Shown here: positions 47,123 to 56,510 of the stretch, in pieces
How the letters are laid out: every line of letters starts with the position of its first letter
Numbering within the stretch: position 1 is the stretch's first letter
Assembly: GCF_024347515.1 (NCBI RefSeq)
Contig: NZ_AP025492.1
Coordinates: forward strand, 1,302,001-1,366,000
DNA: 64,000 nt
Source of the DNA: Vibrio gigantis
GTDB taxonomy: Bacteria > Pseudomonadota > Gammaproteobacteria > Enterobacterales > Vibrionaceae
Direction of reading: 5' to 3'
Notes under the pieces: model-generated
Told to the model about the DNA's origin: nothing
Databases searched by the model: none
Seen by the model: the letters and a program-made list of their open reading frames with translations, nothing else
Made by a program: the position numbers and the translations under genes

Positions 47123-47154
47123 AAAGCCCGTTAATTGAACATAGCGGGCTTTTT
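47123..47154. terminator. Terminator, yiiM / exonuclease
   Basis: AAAGCCCG and CGGGCTTT arms with a 14-base loop and a T run on the plus strand. It lies between convergent genes. Confidence 0.8.
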
Positions 47155-47184
47155 AATAGTGACCAACTTTCACTTTCAGTGTAG

Positions 47185-47901
47185 CTATAACCAGAAACTC
47201 TTCAAAGGCATTTCAGCATCAAAGTGATGAGCAATCTGCGCTTGGAGTAGCTCAGCAGTCGCAATCGCGTCAGTTAGTGCATGATGCGGTGTGTAGTCGG
47301 GTAGGTGGTATCGACGACGACTTTGGCCAAGTCTTACTGAGGCTGGCTTCTTACCTTTGAGCTTGTTCCACAGGCCACCGGCCAGTTTGTTCTGAATTTG
47401 AGATTCAATCTCGAGCGTGTCGAGGACTGGAAATTCGATCCCTTCACCTAATCTCACTTTCAATGCATTATCCAAGAAGTCCCGTTCGATACGGCGATAG
47501 TGAACCACTGGGATATGTCCCGCCATCGCTTCTAATATCTCATCTAACACTTCGCTAAGATCTGGTGCATCAATGATGTCGTTGTGAGTGATGCCATGAA
47601 TTACCACAGAATCTTCTTCCAACTTCTGCTTTGGCCGCAGTGTCCAGTGCCTGGCTTGTCGCAAGTAAATACGATTGAGCGTAAACGGGACAAGGCCAAT
47701 GGTGATGATGCCATCTTTGTTTGGGTTTAAGCCTGTTGTCTCAAAGTCGACCGCTAAGAACATCACTTCTGAAATTGGCGTATCAGGCGCGGGAAGAGGC
47801 TGGCTATAAAAGTGCTTTAAGCGCTCATCTCTCGCTCTTTCTAGCTTCTGAGCAAACTTAAATGGCCAATCGACCGCAGGTGATCTGAATAGTTTGTTCA
47901 T
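47185..47901 (-). CDS. DnaQ-like 3'-5' exonuclease
   Basis: 238 residues. DEDDh exonuclease: D52 and E54 in VDFETTGL, and the last motif HHALTDA near 205. Length and motif set resemble the proofreading epsilon subunit family, but an N-terminal 40-residue stretch and context mark it as a separate paralogue. It starts five bases after the stop of the cNMP/CBS/DUF294 gene, so they form an operon. This pair occurs in many gammaproteobacteria; the exonuclease substrate there is not established. Confidence 0.86.
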   Translation of the reverse strand: MNKLFRSPAVDWPFKFAQKLERARDERLKHFYSQPLPAPDTPISEVMFLAVDFETTGLNPNKDGIITIGLVPFTLNRIYLRQARHWTLRPKQKLEEDSVVIHGITHNDIIDAPDLSEVLDEILEAMAGHIPVVHYRRIERDFLDNALKVRLGEGIEFPVLDTLEIESQIQNKLAGGLWNKLKGKKPASVRLGQSRRRYHLPDYTPHHALTDAIATAELLQAQIAHHFDAEMPLKSFWL

Positions 47902-47906
47902 AGGCC

Positions 47907-49796
47907 CTACTTAAACTTATTGCTGGCTTGATAACGGAACTTAAGGAAGTTTTGCGCATTACTTAATATTTGGAATGCATCCTTAAGGTTACGTCGCTCG
48001 AAGTCAGATAGGTTCTCTGGTTCGATGTTGTTATCAGGCTCGACATTATTATCAACATCGTGTGCTTGGTGGCGAATACGAACCAGAGAGATAAACTCCA
48101 TCGCATCTTTCAAGTCTTGAGCTCGACCTTTTGGCAGAATACCTGCGTCGATAATGTCATCCAAACGTTCGAATGAGTTCTTAGAACGAGAGCCCACTGC
48201 CAATGAATGAACACGAATCAAGTCTGCTAATGGTGCAGTACCACGGCGCTTAAGGTTGATGGAGTTGTTATGACGGCCATCTTTCTCCATTACGAAGTCT
48301 TTAAAGAAACCAAGTGGCGGCGTACGGTTGAGTGCGTTACGTGCAAGACAGGCTAAGAAGCGGTTGTTTTTACGTGCGCGTCGAACGATAAAGCTGTTTA
48401 ATTGCTCAGCCCACTTCAGACGGCCATAAACGCCATCAAGGTCGAAGAAGATTGAAGCATTCAACAGTGCTTTCGGGTTTGGATCATCAATCCAATCGGC
48501 AAAGCACTCTTCCCATTCTCTACGAGTCATGCGCCATGTTGGGTTAGTCGCCATGATGTCACCCGTACAGTACACATAGCCACACTGGTCTAAGCCGTCA
48601 CAAATGAATTTTGAGAGCTCTTCAAAGTACTTGCCGTGCTTTTTCTCATCGTAGGTATCATCAAGAATAATTGCGTTATCTTGGTCAGTAACGAGCAGTT
48701 GCTCGTCACGACCCATAGAACCGAGTGCGAGGAAACAATAAGGGATAGGAGCCTTGCCCAACTTCTCTTCACCAAGTTCGATAATACGTTGCTTAAAGCT
48801 ACGGCCAATTACCGACATTGCGGTACCAACCATATGGGCGTTGGCATCTTCGTTGACTAAGCGCACAAAGCTGTCTTTCACTTGCTCAGAAAGCACTTTC
48901 AGATCTTCAATACTCTGTTGTTGGAAGATACTACTTACAAGTAACAGCGAGTTTTGAGATTCGTAACGAACAATATCAGTCGCTTCGATTATGCCAATAG
49001 GTTTCTTATCTTTTAGTACTGGCAAATGATGTACGTTGTAGCGAAGCATGGTCATCATGGCTTCGTATACGTAGGCATTGTGGTCGAGTGAGATAACCTC
49101 TGGCGTCATCACGCTGGACACTTCATCCGATGGGTCTAGACCTTCGGCGAGTACACGCGTACATAAATCTCGGTCGGTGATGATACCAATCACTGGTGTT
49201 GAGTCATCTTCATCATCTTCGACGATATCTGGGTCGATGATCAGCAAAGAGGATACATTATCTTGGGCCATCATGGTTGCGGCTTGTTGAATAGTGCGCG
49301 TTTTTTCGATCATTGGCGCTTCGCTAGTCAGCAGCGTTTTGACTTTTGATGTCGTTAGGTCGTTAGCGTCGTTGCTATCTGAGTTGGCTTGGCGCAGTCG
49401 CGCGTTATCTTCTACTTCTACGAAATCGGCAAAGGAGTCGTAGTTGTCGTAGAGTTCTTGGAAGATAGGCTCAGGAATGCAGTAGAGCAGGGTATCTTCA
49501 GTCGCTTTAACAGGGAAACGCACCTTGTTGTTGGTCAGTAGGCCCATTTGACCAAATAAGTGGCCTTCATCAAGGCGGTTATAGAGTTCACCTTTACGAC
49601 GGTAGACTTCTACTTCGCCACTTCGAACGATGTATAAGTCATGAATTTGATCACCAAAGTGAATGATGGGGGTATCTTGGCGGTAATAAGAAATTTCCAC
49701 ACTACTGGTCACTTTCGCCAACATCTCCTCTGGGAGTTCTGTGAAAGGGGGGTATTGTGCCAGAAAGTTTTGAATCTCTAATAACTCAGCATCCAT
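47907..49796 (-). CDS. cNMP/CBS/DUF294 putative nucleotidyltransferase
   Basis: 629 residues. In order: a cyclic-nucleotide-binding domain (about 15-130), two CBS domains (about 155-290), a GlnD-like nucleotidyltransferase domain DUF294 with GSMGRDEQLLVTDQDNA (about 350-370), and a DUF294 C-terminal helical domain (about 480-625). It probably senses a nucleotide and transfers one to a protein or small molecule, but the reaction is unknown. The ATG of MDAELLEIQ is chosen because GGA is at the right distance; another ATG lies nine bases upstream. It is followed by the exonuclease gene. Confidence 0.88.
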   Translation of the reverse strand: MDAELLEIQNFLAQYPPFTELPEEMLAKVTSSVEISYYRQDTPIIHFGDQIHDLYIVRSGEVEVYRRKGELYNRLDEGHLFGQMGLLTNNKVRFPVKATEDTLLYCIPEPIFQELYDNYDSFADFVEVEDNARLRQANSDSNDANDLTTSKVKTLLTSEAPMIEKTRTIQQAATMMAQDNVSSLLIIDPDIVEDDEDDSTPVIGIITDRDLCTRVLAEGLDPSDEVSSVMTPEVISLDHNAYVYEAMMTMLRYNVHHLPVLKDKKPIGIIEATDIVRYESQNSLLLVSSIFQQQSIEDLKVLSEQVKDSFVRLVNEDANAHMVGTAMSVIGRSFKQRIIELGEEKLGKAPIPYCFLALGSMGRDEQLLVTDQDNAIILDDTYDEKKHGKYFEELSKFICDGLDQCGYVYCTGDIMATNPTWRMTRREWEECFADWIDDPNPKALLNASIFFDLDGVYGRLKWAEQLNSFIVRRARKNNRFLACLARNALNRTPPLGFFKDFVMEKDGRHNNSINLKRRGTAPLADLIRVHSLAVGSRSKNSFERLDDIIDAGILPKGRAQDLKDAMEFISLVRIRHQAHDVDNNVEPDNNIEPENLSDFERRNLKDAFQILSNAQNFLKFRYQASNKFK

Positions 49797-49946
49797 AATG
49801 ATCATCCATTAGTTTGTATGATTTCATGGTACAACATTTGATAATAATTTGCCGTCACAAATCAATCTGTGAGCTAAAACCTTTTTAAAGTCTTATGGAT
49901 AGACTAACCTTTCAATTAATGGAGTGACAGTTAAAGGATGATAGGA

Positions 49947-50591
49947 ATGTCGAAGTGGAAGCTTAGTTTTGTATCTACAGTTTTTGTGTTTTCTCCAAGT
50001 TTGTGGGCAGACACTAACGCCGTGGATATTCTTGATTATGACCATATATATGCGACCGCGCATTCGGGCAGTTTAAATGAAGATGCAGGCAGTAATAACA
50101 ATGCCTCGTCGTATGGACTAGGCGTTAGTTACGCGATGACGGATGATTGGTTGTTGCTGGGAGACTACAGCGCACGCTTTATTCACCCTGATGAAAGCAC
50201 GACTCGAATTGATACCTTAATGGCAGGGGCTGGTTACCGTTATAGCATTAAGAAAGACTTGGATATTGTGGCTTCTTACTTGTTGGGTGTTACCAAAGGT
50301 GAGGTTGAGCTTAACGGTAGTAATGAAACCTTAGAATCGGACACTGAATTTGTCCAAGGGGTAAAAGCAGAGCTTAACTATGGCTTTGCGAAACGTTGGA
50401 TTGCCAATGGCAGCGTACAAGTGAATCGAAGTGATTTGTTCGACGAAGAGATTTACCACCTAGGTTTACGTTATCTGGTGACCAACAAATTTGCGATTGG
50501 TGGCTCCTACCAACACCGAGATGGCGAGGGCAGCACGGGTGTGAGTGAAAGAACGAATGAGTTAGGTGTTGAGTTCTTCCTAGAGTACTAA
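49947..50591 (+). CDS. Small outer-membrane beta-barrel protein
   Basis: 214 residues with a signal peptide ending SLWA-DTN. The mature part shows beta-hairpin strands (YGLGVSYAMTDDWLLLGDYS, GAGYRYSIKKDLDIVASYLL) and ends LGVEFFLEY with an aromatic last residue, as in eight-stranded barrels. The family resembles OmpA-like or porin-opacity proteins; the role is unknown. The ATG at 49947 has AAAGGA eight bases before it; an earlier ATG at 49938 overlaps that site. Confidence 0.78.
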   Translation: MSKWKLSFVSTVFVFSPSLWADTNAVDILDYDHIYATAHSGSLNEDAGSNNNASSYGLGVSYAMTDDWLLLGDYSARFIHPDESTTRIDTLMAGAGYRYSIKKDLDIVASYLLGVTKGEVELNGSNETLESDTEFVQGVKAELNYGFAKRWIANGSVQVNRSDLFDEEIYHLGLRYLVTNKFAIGGSYQHRDGEGSTGVSERTNELGVEFFLEY

Positions 50592-50624
50592 CTTACAAAA
50601 CATTTAAACTGAAAGTAGAGATAC

Positions 50625-50653
50625 AAAAAAGCCAGCTTAATCGCTGGCTTTTG
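50625..50653. terminator. Bidirectional terminator, barrel / aspC
   Basis: AAAAGCCAGC and GCTGGCTTTT arms with a six-base loop between convergent genes. Confidence 0.88.
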
Positions 50654-50694
50654 CATATCTACTGTCTGCAAGAGCAGACTTGGTATTGTTACGA

Positions 50695-51885
50695 TTACAG
50701 AACCGCAGCGATACCTTTACATAGAGGACCCATGTTTGACTTAGTCATGCCCGCTACGCTGATGCGGCCAGAGCCAACAATGTAGATTGCGAATTCGTCT
50801 TTTAGGCGGTTTACTTGCTCTTTGCTCAAACCAGAGAAAGAGAACATGCCGTTTTGGCGCTCGATGAACGTGAAGTCTGCATCAACACCTTCTGATTTCA
50901 GTGTTGCAACGAATAGCTCACGCATTTCTTGGATACGGTCACGCATCTCAGCTACTTCCGCTTCCCATTCCGCTCGTAGACCAGCATCGCCAAGGATGTG
51001 AGTCACGACTGCACTACCGTGCGCTGGTGGGTTAGAGTAGATAGAGCGGATTATGCTCTTAACTTGAGAGAATGCTGTTGTTGCTACGTCTGCAGATTCA
51101 GCAACCAAAGTGAATGCACCAACACGCTCGTTGTATAGACCAAAGTTCTTAGAGAACGAGCTCGCGACTAGAATCTCTTTGTTGTACTTAGCGAAAGTAC
51201 GAAGGCCAGCAGCATCTTCTTCAACGCCTTTTGCAAAACCTTGGTAAGCAAAGTCGAATAGTGGAAGAAGCTTCTTCTCAGCAACGAGCTTAGCCAGTAC
51301 TTCCCACTCTTCAGCTGTTGGGTCGATACCTGTTGGGTTGTGACAGCAGCCGTGAAGAAGAACGATATCACCTTCAGATGCTTTCTCTAGGTCAGCAACC
51401 ATGCCAGCGAAGTCTTTGTCTTTTGTTTCAGCGTTGTAGTAGCTGTATTGAGCTGTTTCGATACCAGCAGCAGCGAAAACACCGTTGTGGTTAGCCCAAG
51501 TTGGGTTGCTGATCCAGATCTTCACATCGCCCAGTTGGCGCTTGATGAATTCACCTGCAACACGTAGAGCACCAGTACCACCAGGAGCTTGTGCTGTTTT
51601 AGCGCGTTGAGACGTTACGATTTCAGCGTCTGAACCGAAAAGAAGTTTCTGAACCGCTAGACCGTATTCAGCTGTGCCTTCAATCGTTAGGTAAGATTTG
51701 GTTTTTTCGTTTTCAAGAAGTGCAGCTTCTGCTTTCTTTACTGTTTTAAGTACAGGCGTTTGACCATCTTCATTTTTGTAGATGCCAACACCAAGGTTGA
51801 TTTTCTCTGCGCGAGAGTCTTTTTTAAACTCTTCAGTAAGGCCGAGGATAGGATCGGCGGGAGCAGCTAACACTTTTTCAAACAT
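50695..51885 (-). CDS. aspC: Aspartate/aromatic aminotransferase AspC
   Basis: 396 residues, the same as E. coli AspC. Class I aminotransferase with [11 protein letters not shown] near 178-188 and the PLP lysine K246 in [15 protein letters not shown]. It converts aspartate and oxaloacetate and can act on aromatic amino acids, so TyrB-like function cannot be excluded. The start is the ATG of MFEKVLAAP; the frame runs six codons upstream. Confidence 0.93.
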   Translation of the reverse strand: MFEKVLAAPADPILGLTEEFKKDSRAEKINLGVGIYKNEDGQTPVLKTVKKAEAALLENEKTKSYLTIEGTAEYGLAVQKLLFGSDAEIVTSQRAKTAQAPGGTGALRVAGEFIKRQLGDVKIWISNPTWANHNGVFAAAGIETAQYSYYNAETKDKDFAGMVADLEKASEGDIVLLHGCCHNPTGIDPTAEEWEVLAKLVAEKKLLPLFDFAYQGFAKGVEEDAAGLRTFAKYNKEILVASSFSKNFGLYNERVGAFTLVAESADVATTAFSQVKSIIRSIYSNPPAHGSAVVTHILGDAGLRAEWEAEVAEMRDRIQEMRELFVATLKSEGVDADFTFIERQNGMFSFSGLSKEQVNRLKDEFAIYIVGSGRISVAGMTKSNMGPLCKGIAAVL

Positions 51886-52030
51886 AATCTTCATCCATGT
51901 CAATTGAGAGGGGATAGTATCTAAGGGTAGTTATACCTGTATGGAATTTTTAAGACAATACGAAGTGAACAGAAAGGACAAAAAAAATCCATTTCAATCA
52001 GATTTATTGATTAAAGAGGGTATTTGATAA

Positions 52031-52062
52031 CAAAACACCCTACGGATTAACCTATAGGGTGC
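52031..52062 (-). terminator. Terminator after the HD-GYP gene
   Basis: On the minus strand CACCCTA and TAGGGTG arms are followed by TTTTG. The T run is short. Confidence 0.65.
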
Positions 52063-52087
52063 AAGAAGTTAGTGATTTTTGAATAGA

Positions 52088-53590
52088 TTAAGCAGGTTGA
52101 GCAATAAAGCTTTCACGCTCAAGTTCACTGGGCACATTTTTGCCATCTTTGTAGAGCGCGGCAATTGAAACGAACTCCTGTTCGACGGCCAGAAAAGCTT
52201 GGACAACTTGCGGATCAAAATGCGTTCCATTGCCCTCTAAGATGATCTGTTTAGCTTGTTCGTGACTAAAGGCTGGCTTGTAAACGCGTTTCGATATTAG
52301 CGCATCATAAACATCGGCTAGTGCCATTAAACGGCCAGATAGAGGAATATCCTCACCAGACAGCTGATTTGGGTAACCGCTGCCATTCCATTTTTCGTGA
52401 TGAGTGAGAGATATCTCTTTTGCGACTCTCAAGAAAGAGCTACTTCCCAGCTGCTTTTCTGCAATAGATAAAGCTTCAGCGCCAATTGCAGGGTGACCTT
52501 TCATTATCTCAAACTCTTCGTCCGTCAATTTGCCCGGCTTCAATAGCACACTGTCAGGTACACCCACTTTGCCTACATCATGCAGTGGGGCTGACTTATA
52601 AAGCAGCTCGATATAGTTGGGTGTTAACAAGGTCGCGTGAGCTTTCGATTTACTGAGTTCTTGAGCGAGAACCTTAACGTACTCTTGAGTTCTTAGGATA
52701 TGTGCGCCAGTTTCATTGTCTCTCGATTCGGCAAGTGCCGATAAGCTTACGATTGCTACGTCTCGAGTGGTTTTCACTTCGTTTTGTGCGGTTTCCAGGC
52801 TATCAAGCATGGTATTGGTCATAGATGCCATTGAGCCAAGCTCGTTGTAGCCAAAAATAGGCAGGCGAACACCTTGCTCTCCATTGGTCACCTTGTTCAA
52901 TGCACACTCTTGGTTAATTAGAATGCGTTTAATTAGCTTGCTCCAGAGCGTCATGATGGTTATCGCGTAACCACCCAATACCACAGCCAAATAGATAAAC
53001 TCCTTGATCACGCTGATCTTGCCGGTGCCGTCCAATAAGCGGTCAGGGTTGTGCTCTAGCCAAAAGATGTCTTTGACGGCAATCATCGTCAACATTGTAG
53101 TCAGTGTTACCAGAAGCACGATGACCAAACCAATCATTTGCTTAACCAGCGAACTCCTTTCACCAACCAGTTGGAAGTCAAATTGTCCAGTCGTCTCCAT
53201 TTTATCCATTTGACTGAGCTTCGCATTCAATTGGAGAATAGTTCCAGTAAAGAAGCCGAATAGACTCATGCCAAACAGCACTTTCAAATTGCTATCTATC
53301 GTGAATTCATAGCTTAAGTTGTAATAGAGCGCGAAAGGGATACTTGCAGCAAAAAATAGCAGGGTATCTAGCTGGGCGAATCGGCCTTGTTTGACTAAGG
53401 TGTGCTGCGCGAATAGGTAACGACGCGCGAGCCACAATAAGATAAACACAATACTGACTTGTGTGAAAATCTCTAAGGTCGTTAAGCTCTCGAGCATAGG
53501 GCACACCCGACTGCCATAGGTGCCGAACAGCACGCCAGCGATGAAGTATAATTTAGTCGTTAGCGATTGATTGTAATTTGAAATATCCAT
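52088..53590 (-). CDS. HD-GYP c-di-GMP phosphodiesterase, membrane-bound
   Basis: 500 residues. An N-terminal membrane region with five or six helices (about 12-220), a HAMP-like linker (about 225-275), then an HD-GYP domain with H337/D338 in APLHDVGKVGVPDSV, HHEKWNG, and GYP at 405-407. It should hydrolyse c-di-GMP to GMP, lowering the messenger that keeps cells attached. The start at MDISNYNQ has AAAGG seven bases before; an earlier ATG at 53629 lacks a site. Linkage to the adhesin here is only that both belong to c-di-GMP biology. Confidence 0.9.
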   Translation of the reverse strand: MDISNYNQSLTTKLYFIAGVLFGTYGSRVCPMLESLTTLEIFTQVSIVFILLWLARRYLFAQHTLVKQGRFAQLDTLLFFAASIPFALYYNLSYEFTIDSNLKVLFGMSLFGFFTGTILQLNAKLSQMDKMETTGQFDFQLVGERSSLVKQMIGLVIVLLVTLTTMLTMIAVKDIFWLEHNPDRLLDGTGKISVIKEFIYLAVVLGGYAITIMTLWSKLIKRILINQECALNKVTNGEQGVRLPIFGYNELGSMASMTNTMLDSLETAQNEVKTTRDVAIVSLSALAESRDNETGAHILRTQEYVKVLAQELSKSKAHATLLTPNYIELLYKSAPLHDVGKVGVPDSVLLKPGKLTDEEFEIMKGHPAIGAEALSIAEKQLGSSSFLRVAKEISLTHHEKWNGSGYPNQLSGEDIPLSGRLMALADVYDALISKRVYKPAFSHEQAKQIILEGNGTHFDPQVVQAFLAVEQEFVSIAALYKDGKNVPSELERESFIAQPA

Positions 53591-53790
53591 CGATAAGCCT
53601 TTATTCTCGTTCTTATTAGATTTACGCATTCATTGATTCACAATTTTAGAGTTACGAATGATTAACATAACTGACGTGAATAAGACCGGAAATTCTATCT
53701 ATAGCTTTCGTGGATTGATACAAGAAACTGATTTGTGTTAGAGATTTGTTAGCTAGGTGAGGGTTATTACAGCATTTTTATGAAGACACT

Positions 53791-53823
53791 TGAATAGCCT
53801 CGGTCGAGGTTCGAGGCTATTCA
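53791..53823. terminator. Perfect 12-bp stem-loop without T tract
   Basis: TGAATAGCCTCG and CGAGGCTATTCA surround a nine-base loop. It lies 57 bases after the 99-residue gene (minus strand). With no T run it may be an RNA-stabilising hairpin rather than an intrinsic terminator. Confidence 0.5.
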
Positions 53824-53879
53824 GTCTGTGTACTGGGTTAGACTCACGAGCGATTGAGCTCGCTATCTACTTTAACCAA

Positions 53880-54179
53880 TTACTTTTTCAGATTGATTTC
53901 AGCTTCGATTGAGCCCGTTTCAATCTCAGGGTGAGACGCTAGCTTGTCTGCAGCCCATTGGTTGATGTGTTTCAGAATAGCAGACACCGCGTGTTTTTCT
54001 GTTGGCGCTTGATCTTGATCGACATCGATTTTTTGCTTTGGATGTGATCCTGTCGCATCTTCAGCAATATGGAGCCAATCTGGGTGCCAGTAATATGGTT
54101 GGCCGCTCGGTGTTGTCCAACTGTGAACACCGTTTGACTCTCCTTTATAACTTAATTGGTCTGCTTCTATTTTTTTCAT
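53880..54179 (-). CDS. Small conserved-looking protein, unknown
   Basis: 99 residues, no signal peptide, no membrane segment. The N-terminal part is rich in aromatic residues (HSWTTPSGQPYYWHPDWLHI) and the C-terminal part helical and charged. I do not recognise a family. It is divergent from the MocR-type regulator, about 220 bases apart, and could be its target, which is a guess. RBS: GAGATAAC before the ATG. Confidence 0.6.
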   Translation of the reverse strand: MKKIEADQLSYKGESNGVHSWTTPSGQPYYWHPDWLHIAEDATGSHPKQKIDVDQDQAPTEKHAVSAILKHINQWAADKLASHPEIETGSIEAEINLKK

Positions 54180-54397
54180 TGTTATCTCGCATGTTTTGGG
54201 GTTACATCAAATTATTGAGGTAGAAAGCCAACTTAGCTCCTACCTTGGGTACAAACTTAGCAAAGCTTACAAAGTTATCTGTGAACTAATTCACACTATT
54301 GTGGAAATTAGGTGCGATCATATGGATAGCAGCAATAGTTGGTGGCGTAAGTGATAAAATCACCGGCTCACAGAATTTCTCTAGGTAGTACAATTAG

Positions 54398-55801
54398 ATG
54401 GCGCGTTATGAAGAGCTTGCAAAGGATATTCGAACTCAGATAGCCAACAATACGTGGCGTTCCGGAGAGAAGATCCCGTCGGTACGCATGAGTTGTCGTA
54501 ATTACAACGTCAGCAATAGTACTGTCTTACAAGCTTACCAGTTGCTAGAAAGCGAAGGGTGGATCATTGCTAAACCTCAGTCGGGTTACTTTGTTGCACC
54601 AAGACTGGACGGCGTTGATTATGAACAGCCGCTTGTTCGTGAAAAAAAAGCCATTAATGACCGCTTATTTGATTTCTTGAAATCGAGTTCAGCCGAGGGT
54701 GTTATTCCTTTTGGCTCAGCATTTCCAGATCCCGATCTTTTCCCATTACCTACCTTGACTCGAAATCTGGCCAGCGCCGGTAGAAAGATGACTGGCGCCA
54801 GTGTGATCAATAATCTGCCACCGGGCAGTGAAACCTTAAGACGACAAATTGCACAGCGCTATCTGCAGCAAGGCATTACGGTTAATCACCAAGACATCGT
54901 GATTACGTCAGGAGCGATGGAAGCGCTTAACTTGAGCCTGCAAACGGTCACTAAATCGGGTGATAACGTAGTGATAGAGTCTCCTGCATTTTATGGTGCT
55001 CTACAGGCCGTAGAGAGGCTAGGCCTTAATCCTATCGAAGTCGATGTTTGTCCAATCAATGGATTGAACATTGAGCAGTTTGAAAGCGTACTACAAAACC
55101 AAGATGTAAAAGCGTGTTGGTTGATGACGACTTTTCAAAACCCGACAGGGACAAGTTTGTCGGAAGAGGCGAAGCGCCGTGTGGTAGAGATCGCAGCACA
55201 ACACGAAACCTACATTATTGAAGATGACGTATATGGCGACCTCTACTTTGAAGGGCATAAACCCAAGCCACTAAAAGCCTTCGATAAGACCGATTCTGTT
55301 CTGCTTTGTGGTTCGTACTCAAAAAGTCTGTGTCCGGGTTATCGGGTCGGTTGGGTTGTGAACACCCGTTTCAATGATGCCATTCAAAAGCTTCAGCTTC
55401 TTTCTACACTGTCGAGTAGCGCGCCTGTGCAACTTGGCGTCGCCCATTTCTTAACACATGAAAGCTACGACAATCACCTTCGCAAATTGCGTAAAAACCT
55501 TCTAGTGAGAAAAGAGCGGTTCATTGAGGTCATCAAGCAGTACTTCCCGCATGCAGTAGAAATTGAAGAACCGGCTGGTGGCTACTTCATCTGGATTCGT
55601 TTTTCTGCGAAATTCGACAGCCAACAACTTTATCAACTAGCTATCGAGCAAGGTATTAGTGTCGCATCTGGTGATCTGTTCAGTGAACAGGGCAGAGTGG
55701 ATAACACGATACGATTGAACTTCTCTTATGAACTCACAGAAGAGAAAGAACAAGCACTCATTTTGCTTGGTAAGCTGGCACATCAACTCACGCACTCGTA
55801 A
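54398..55801 (+). CDS. MocR-type GntR/aminotransferase regulator
   Basis: 467 residues. An N-terminal GntR winged helix (about 1-70; VSNSTVLQAYQLLESEGW) is fused to a class I aminotransferase fold (about 100-460) with the PLP lysine in CGSYSKSLCPGYRVGW. MocR regulators use PLP or its adducts as ligand; PdxR, which controls pyridoxal phosphate synthesis, is one type. No pdx gene is next to it. Likely regulates divergent or own promoter. The exact target is unknown. Confidence 0.88.
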   Translation: MARYEELAKDIRTQIANNTWRSGEKIPSVRMSCRNYNVSNSTVLQAYQLLESEGWIIAKPQSGYFVAPRLDGVDYEQPLVREKKAINDRLFDFLKSSSAEGVIPFGSAFPDPDLFPLPTLTRNLASAGRKMTGASVINNLPPGSETLRRQIAQRYLQQGITVNHQDIVITSGAMEALNLSLQTVTKSGDNVVIESPAFYGALQAVERLGLNPIEVDVCPINGLNIEQFESVLQNQDVKACWLMTTFQNPTGTSLSEEAKRRVVEIAAQHETYIIEDDVYGDLYFEGHKPKPLKAFDKTDSVLLCGSYSKSLCPGYRVGWVVNTRFNDAIQKLQLLSTLSSSAPVQLGVAHFLTHESYDNHLRKLRKNLLVRKERFIEVIKQYFPHAVEIEEPAGGYFIWIRFSAKFDSQQLYQLAIEQGISVASGDLFSEQGRVDNTIRLNFSYELTEEKEQALILLGKLAHQLTHS

Positions 55802-55928
55802 AACCTTAAGTCCCTCATAAAAAGGGCAATCATTTCAACTGTACGGGCTGTTTCTAGCGTAACTGTACGCCTACTTGACCAGAGAGTTGTGATTCAATAA
55901 CGGTAGACCAAATATTGGAGATATCGTT

Positions 55929-56135
55929 ATGTTGAAAATGACTATGGGAAATGAAGTTAAGTTGATTATCGTCGCGATTGTGTGTGCGCTTCTGCTTATT
56001 ATCGGCCATGTATTATTGGCAAAAGCCTTTGCTGATATGGCGTGGGCGGAATATACAACTGCCGCTATCCCGTTTGTCATGATGGCAATCTGCGGTTTCG
56101 CCATCAAATATGCTAAAGACCAAGATGTAGACTAA
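55929..56135 (+). CDS. Small membrane protein
   Basis: 68 residues with two predicted membrane helices (about 9-32 and 40-60) and a charged C-terminal end KDQDVD. GGAG lies eight bases before the ATG and a strong terminator follows, so the small gene looks real. No family recognised. Confidence 0.65.
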   Translation: MLKMTMGNEVKLIIVAIVCALLLIIGHVLLAKAFADMAWAEYTTAAIPFVMMAICGFAIKYAKDQDVD

Positions 56136-56510
56136 ATCGATTATCCAATCGAACTGTTTTAAGCCCTGCCAGAATTTGGCAGGGCTTTGTCGTTTTAAAT
56201 GACCTGAACTTTTGAATAATCGCATTAAATCATAAGTTATGAAGGCCATCTCATACTTTAATACCACAGGCTTTGTAAGTCCGTGTAAGCGCGAAATGGT
56301 GATTATTTGGAATATGTATCACCTTTAGTCAAAAACTTGGCTTATGGGTTGTACTGGGAAATAACCAGAGCTTACCTTTTCTTGGTATGTATTCACGTCA
56401 ATTATTGGTCGCTATGCAATAAAAGTGGTTAAAGTAAAGGCTTACAGTACCTTACAGGTTTAAATTTCCCACTTATTACAATTGGTTATGACTAATTGAG
56501 AGGCGGGACT
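56136..56510. other. Intergenic region before the secreted protease pair
   Basis: 375 bases. The terminator of the small membrane protein is at its left end; the remainder is AT-rich and probably holds the promoter of the next two genes, but no box stands out. No ORF. Confidence 0.5.
56161..56196 (+). terminator. Terminator of the small membrane protein
   Basis: AAGCCCTGCCA and TGGCAGGGCTT arms with a short loop, then TGTCGTTTT. Confidence 0.8.

Noticed and set aside
49855-49872. TCACA-N8-TGTGA near 49.86 kb as a CRP site
   Set aside because: The half-sites are in the reverse order and the spacing is wrong for CRP.
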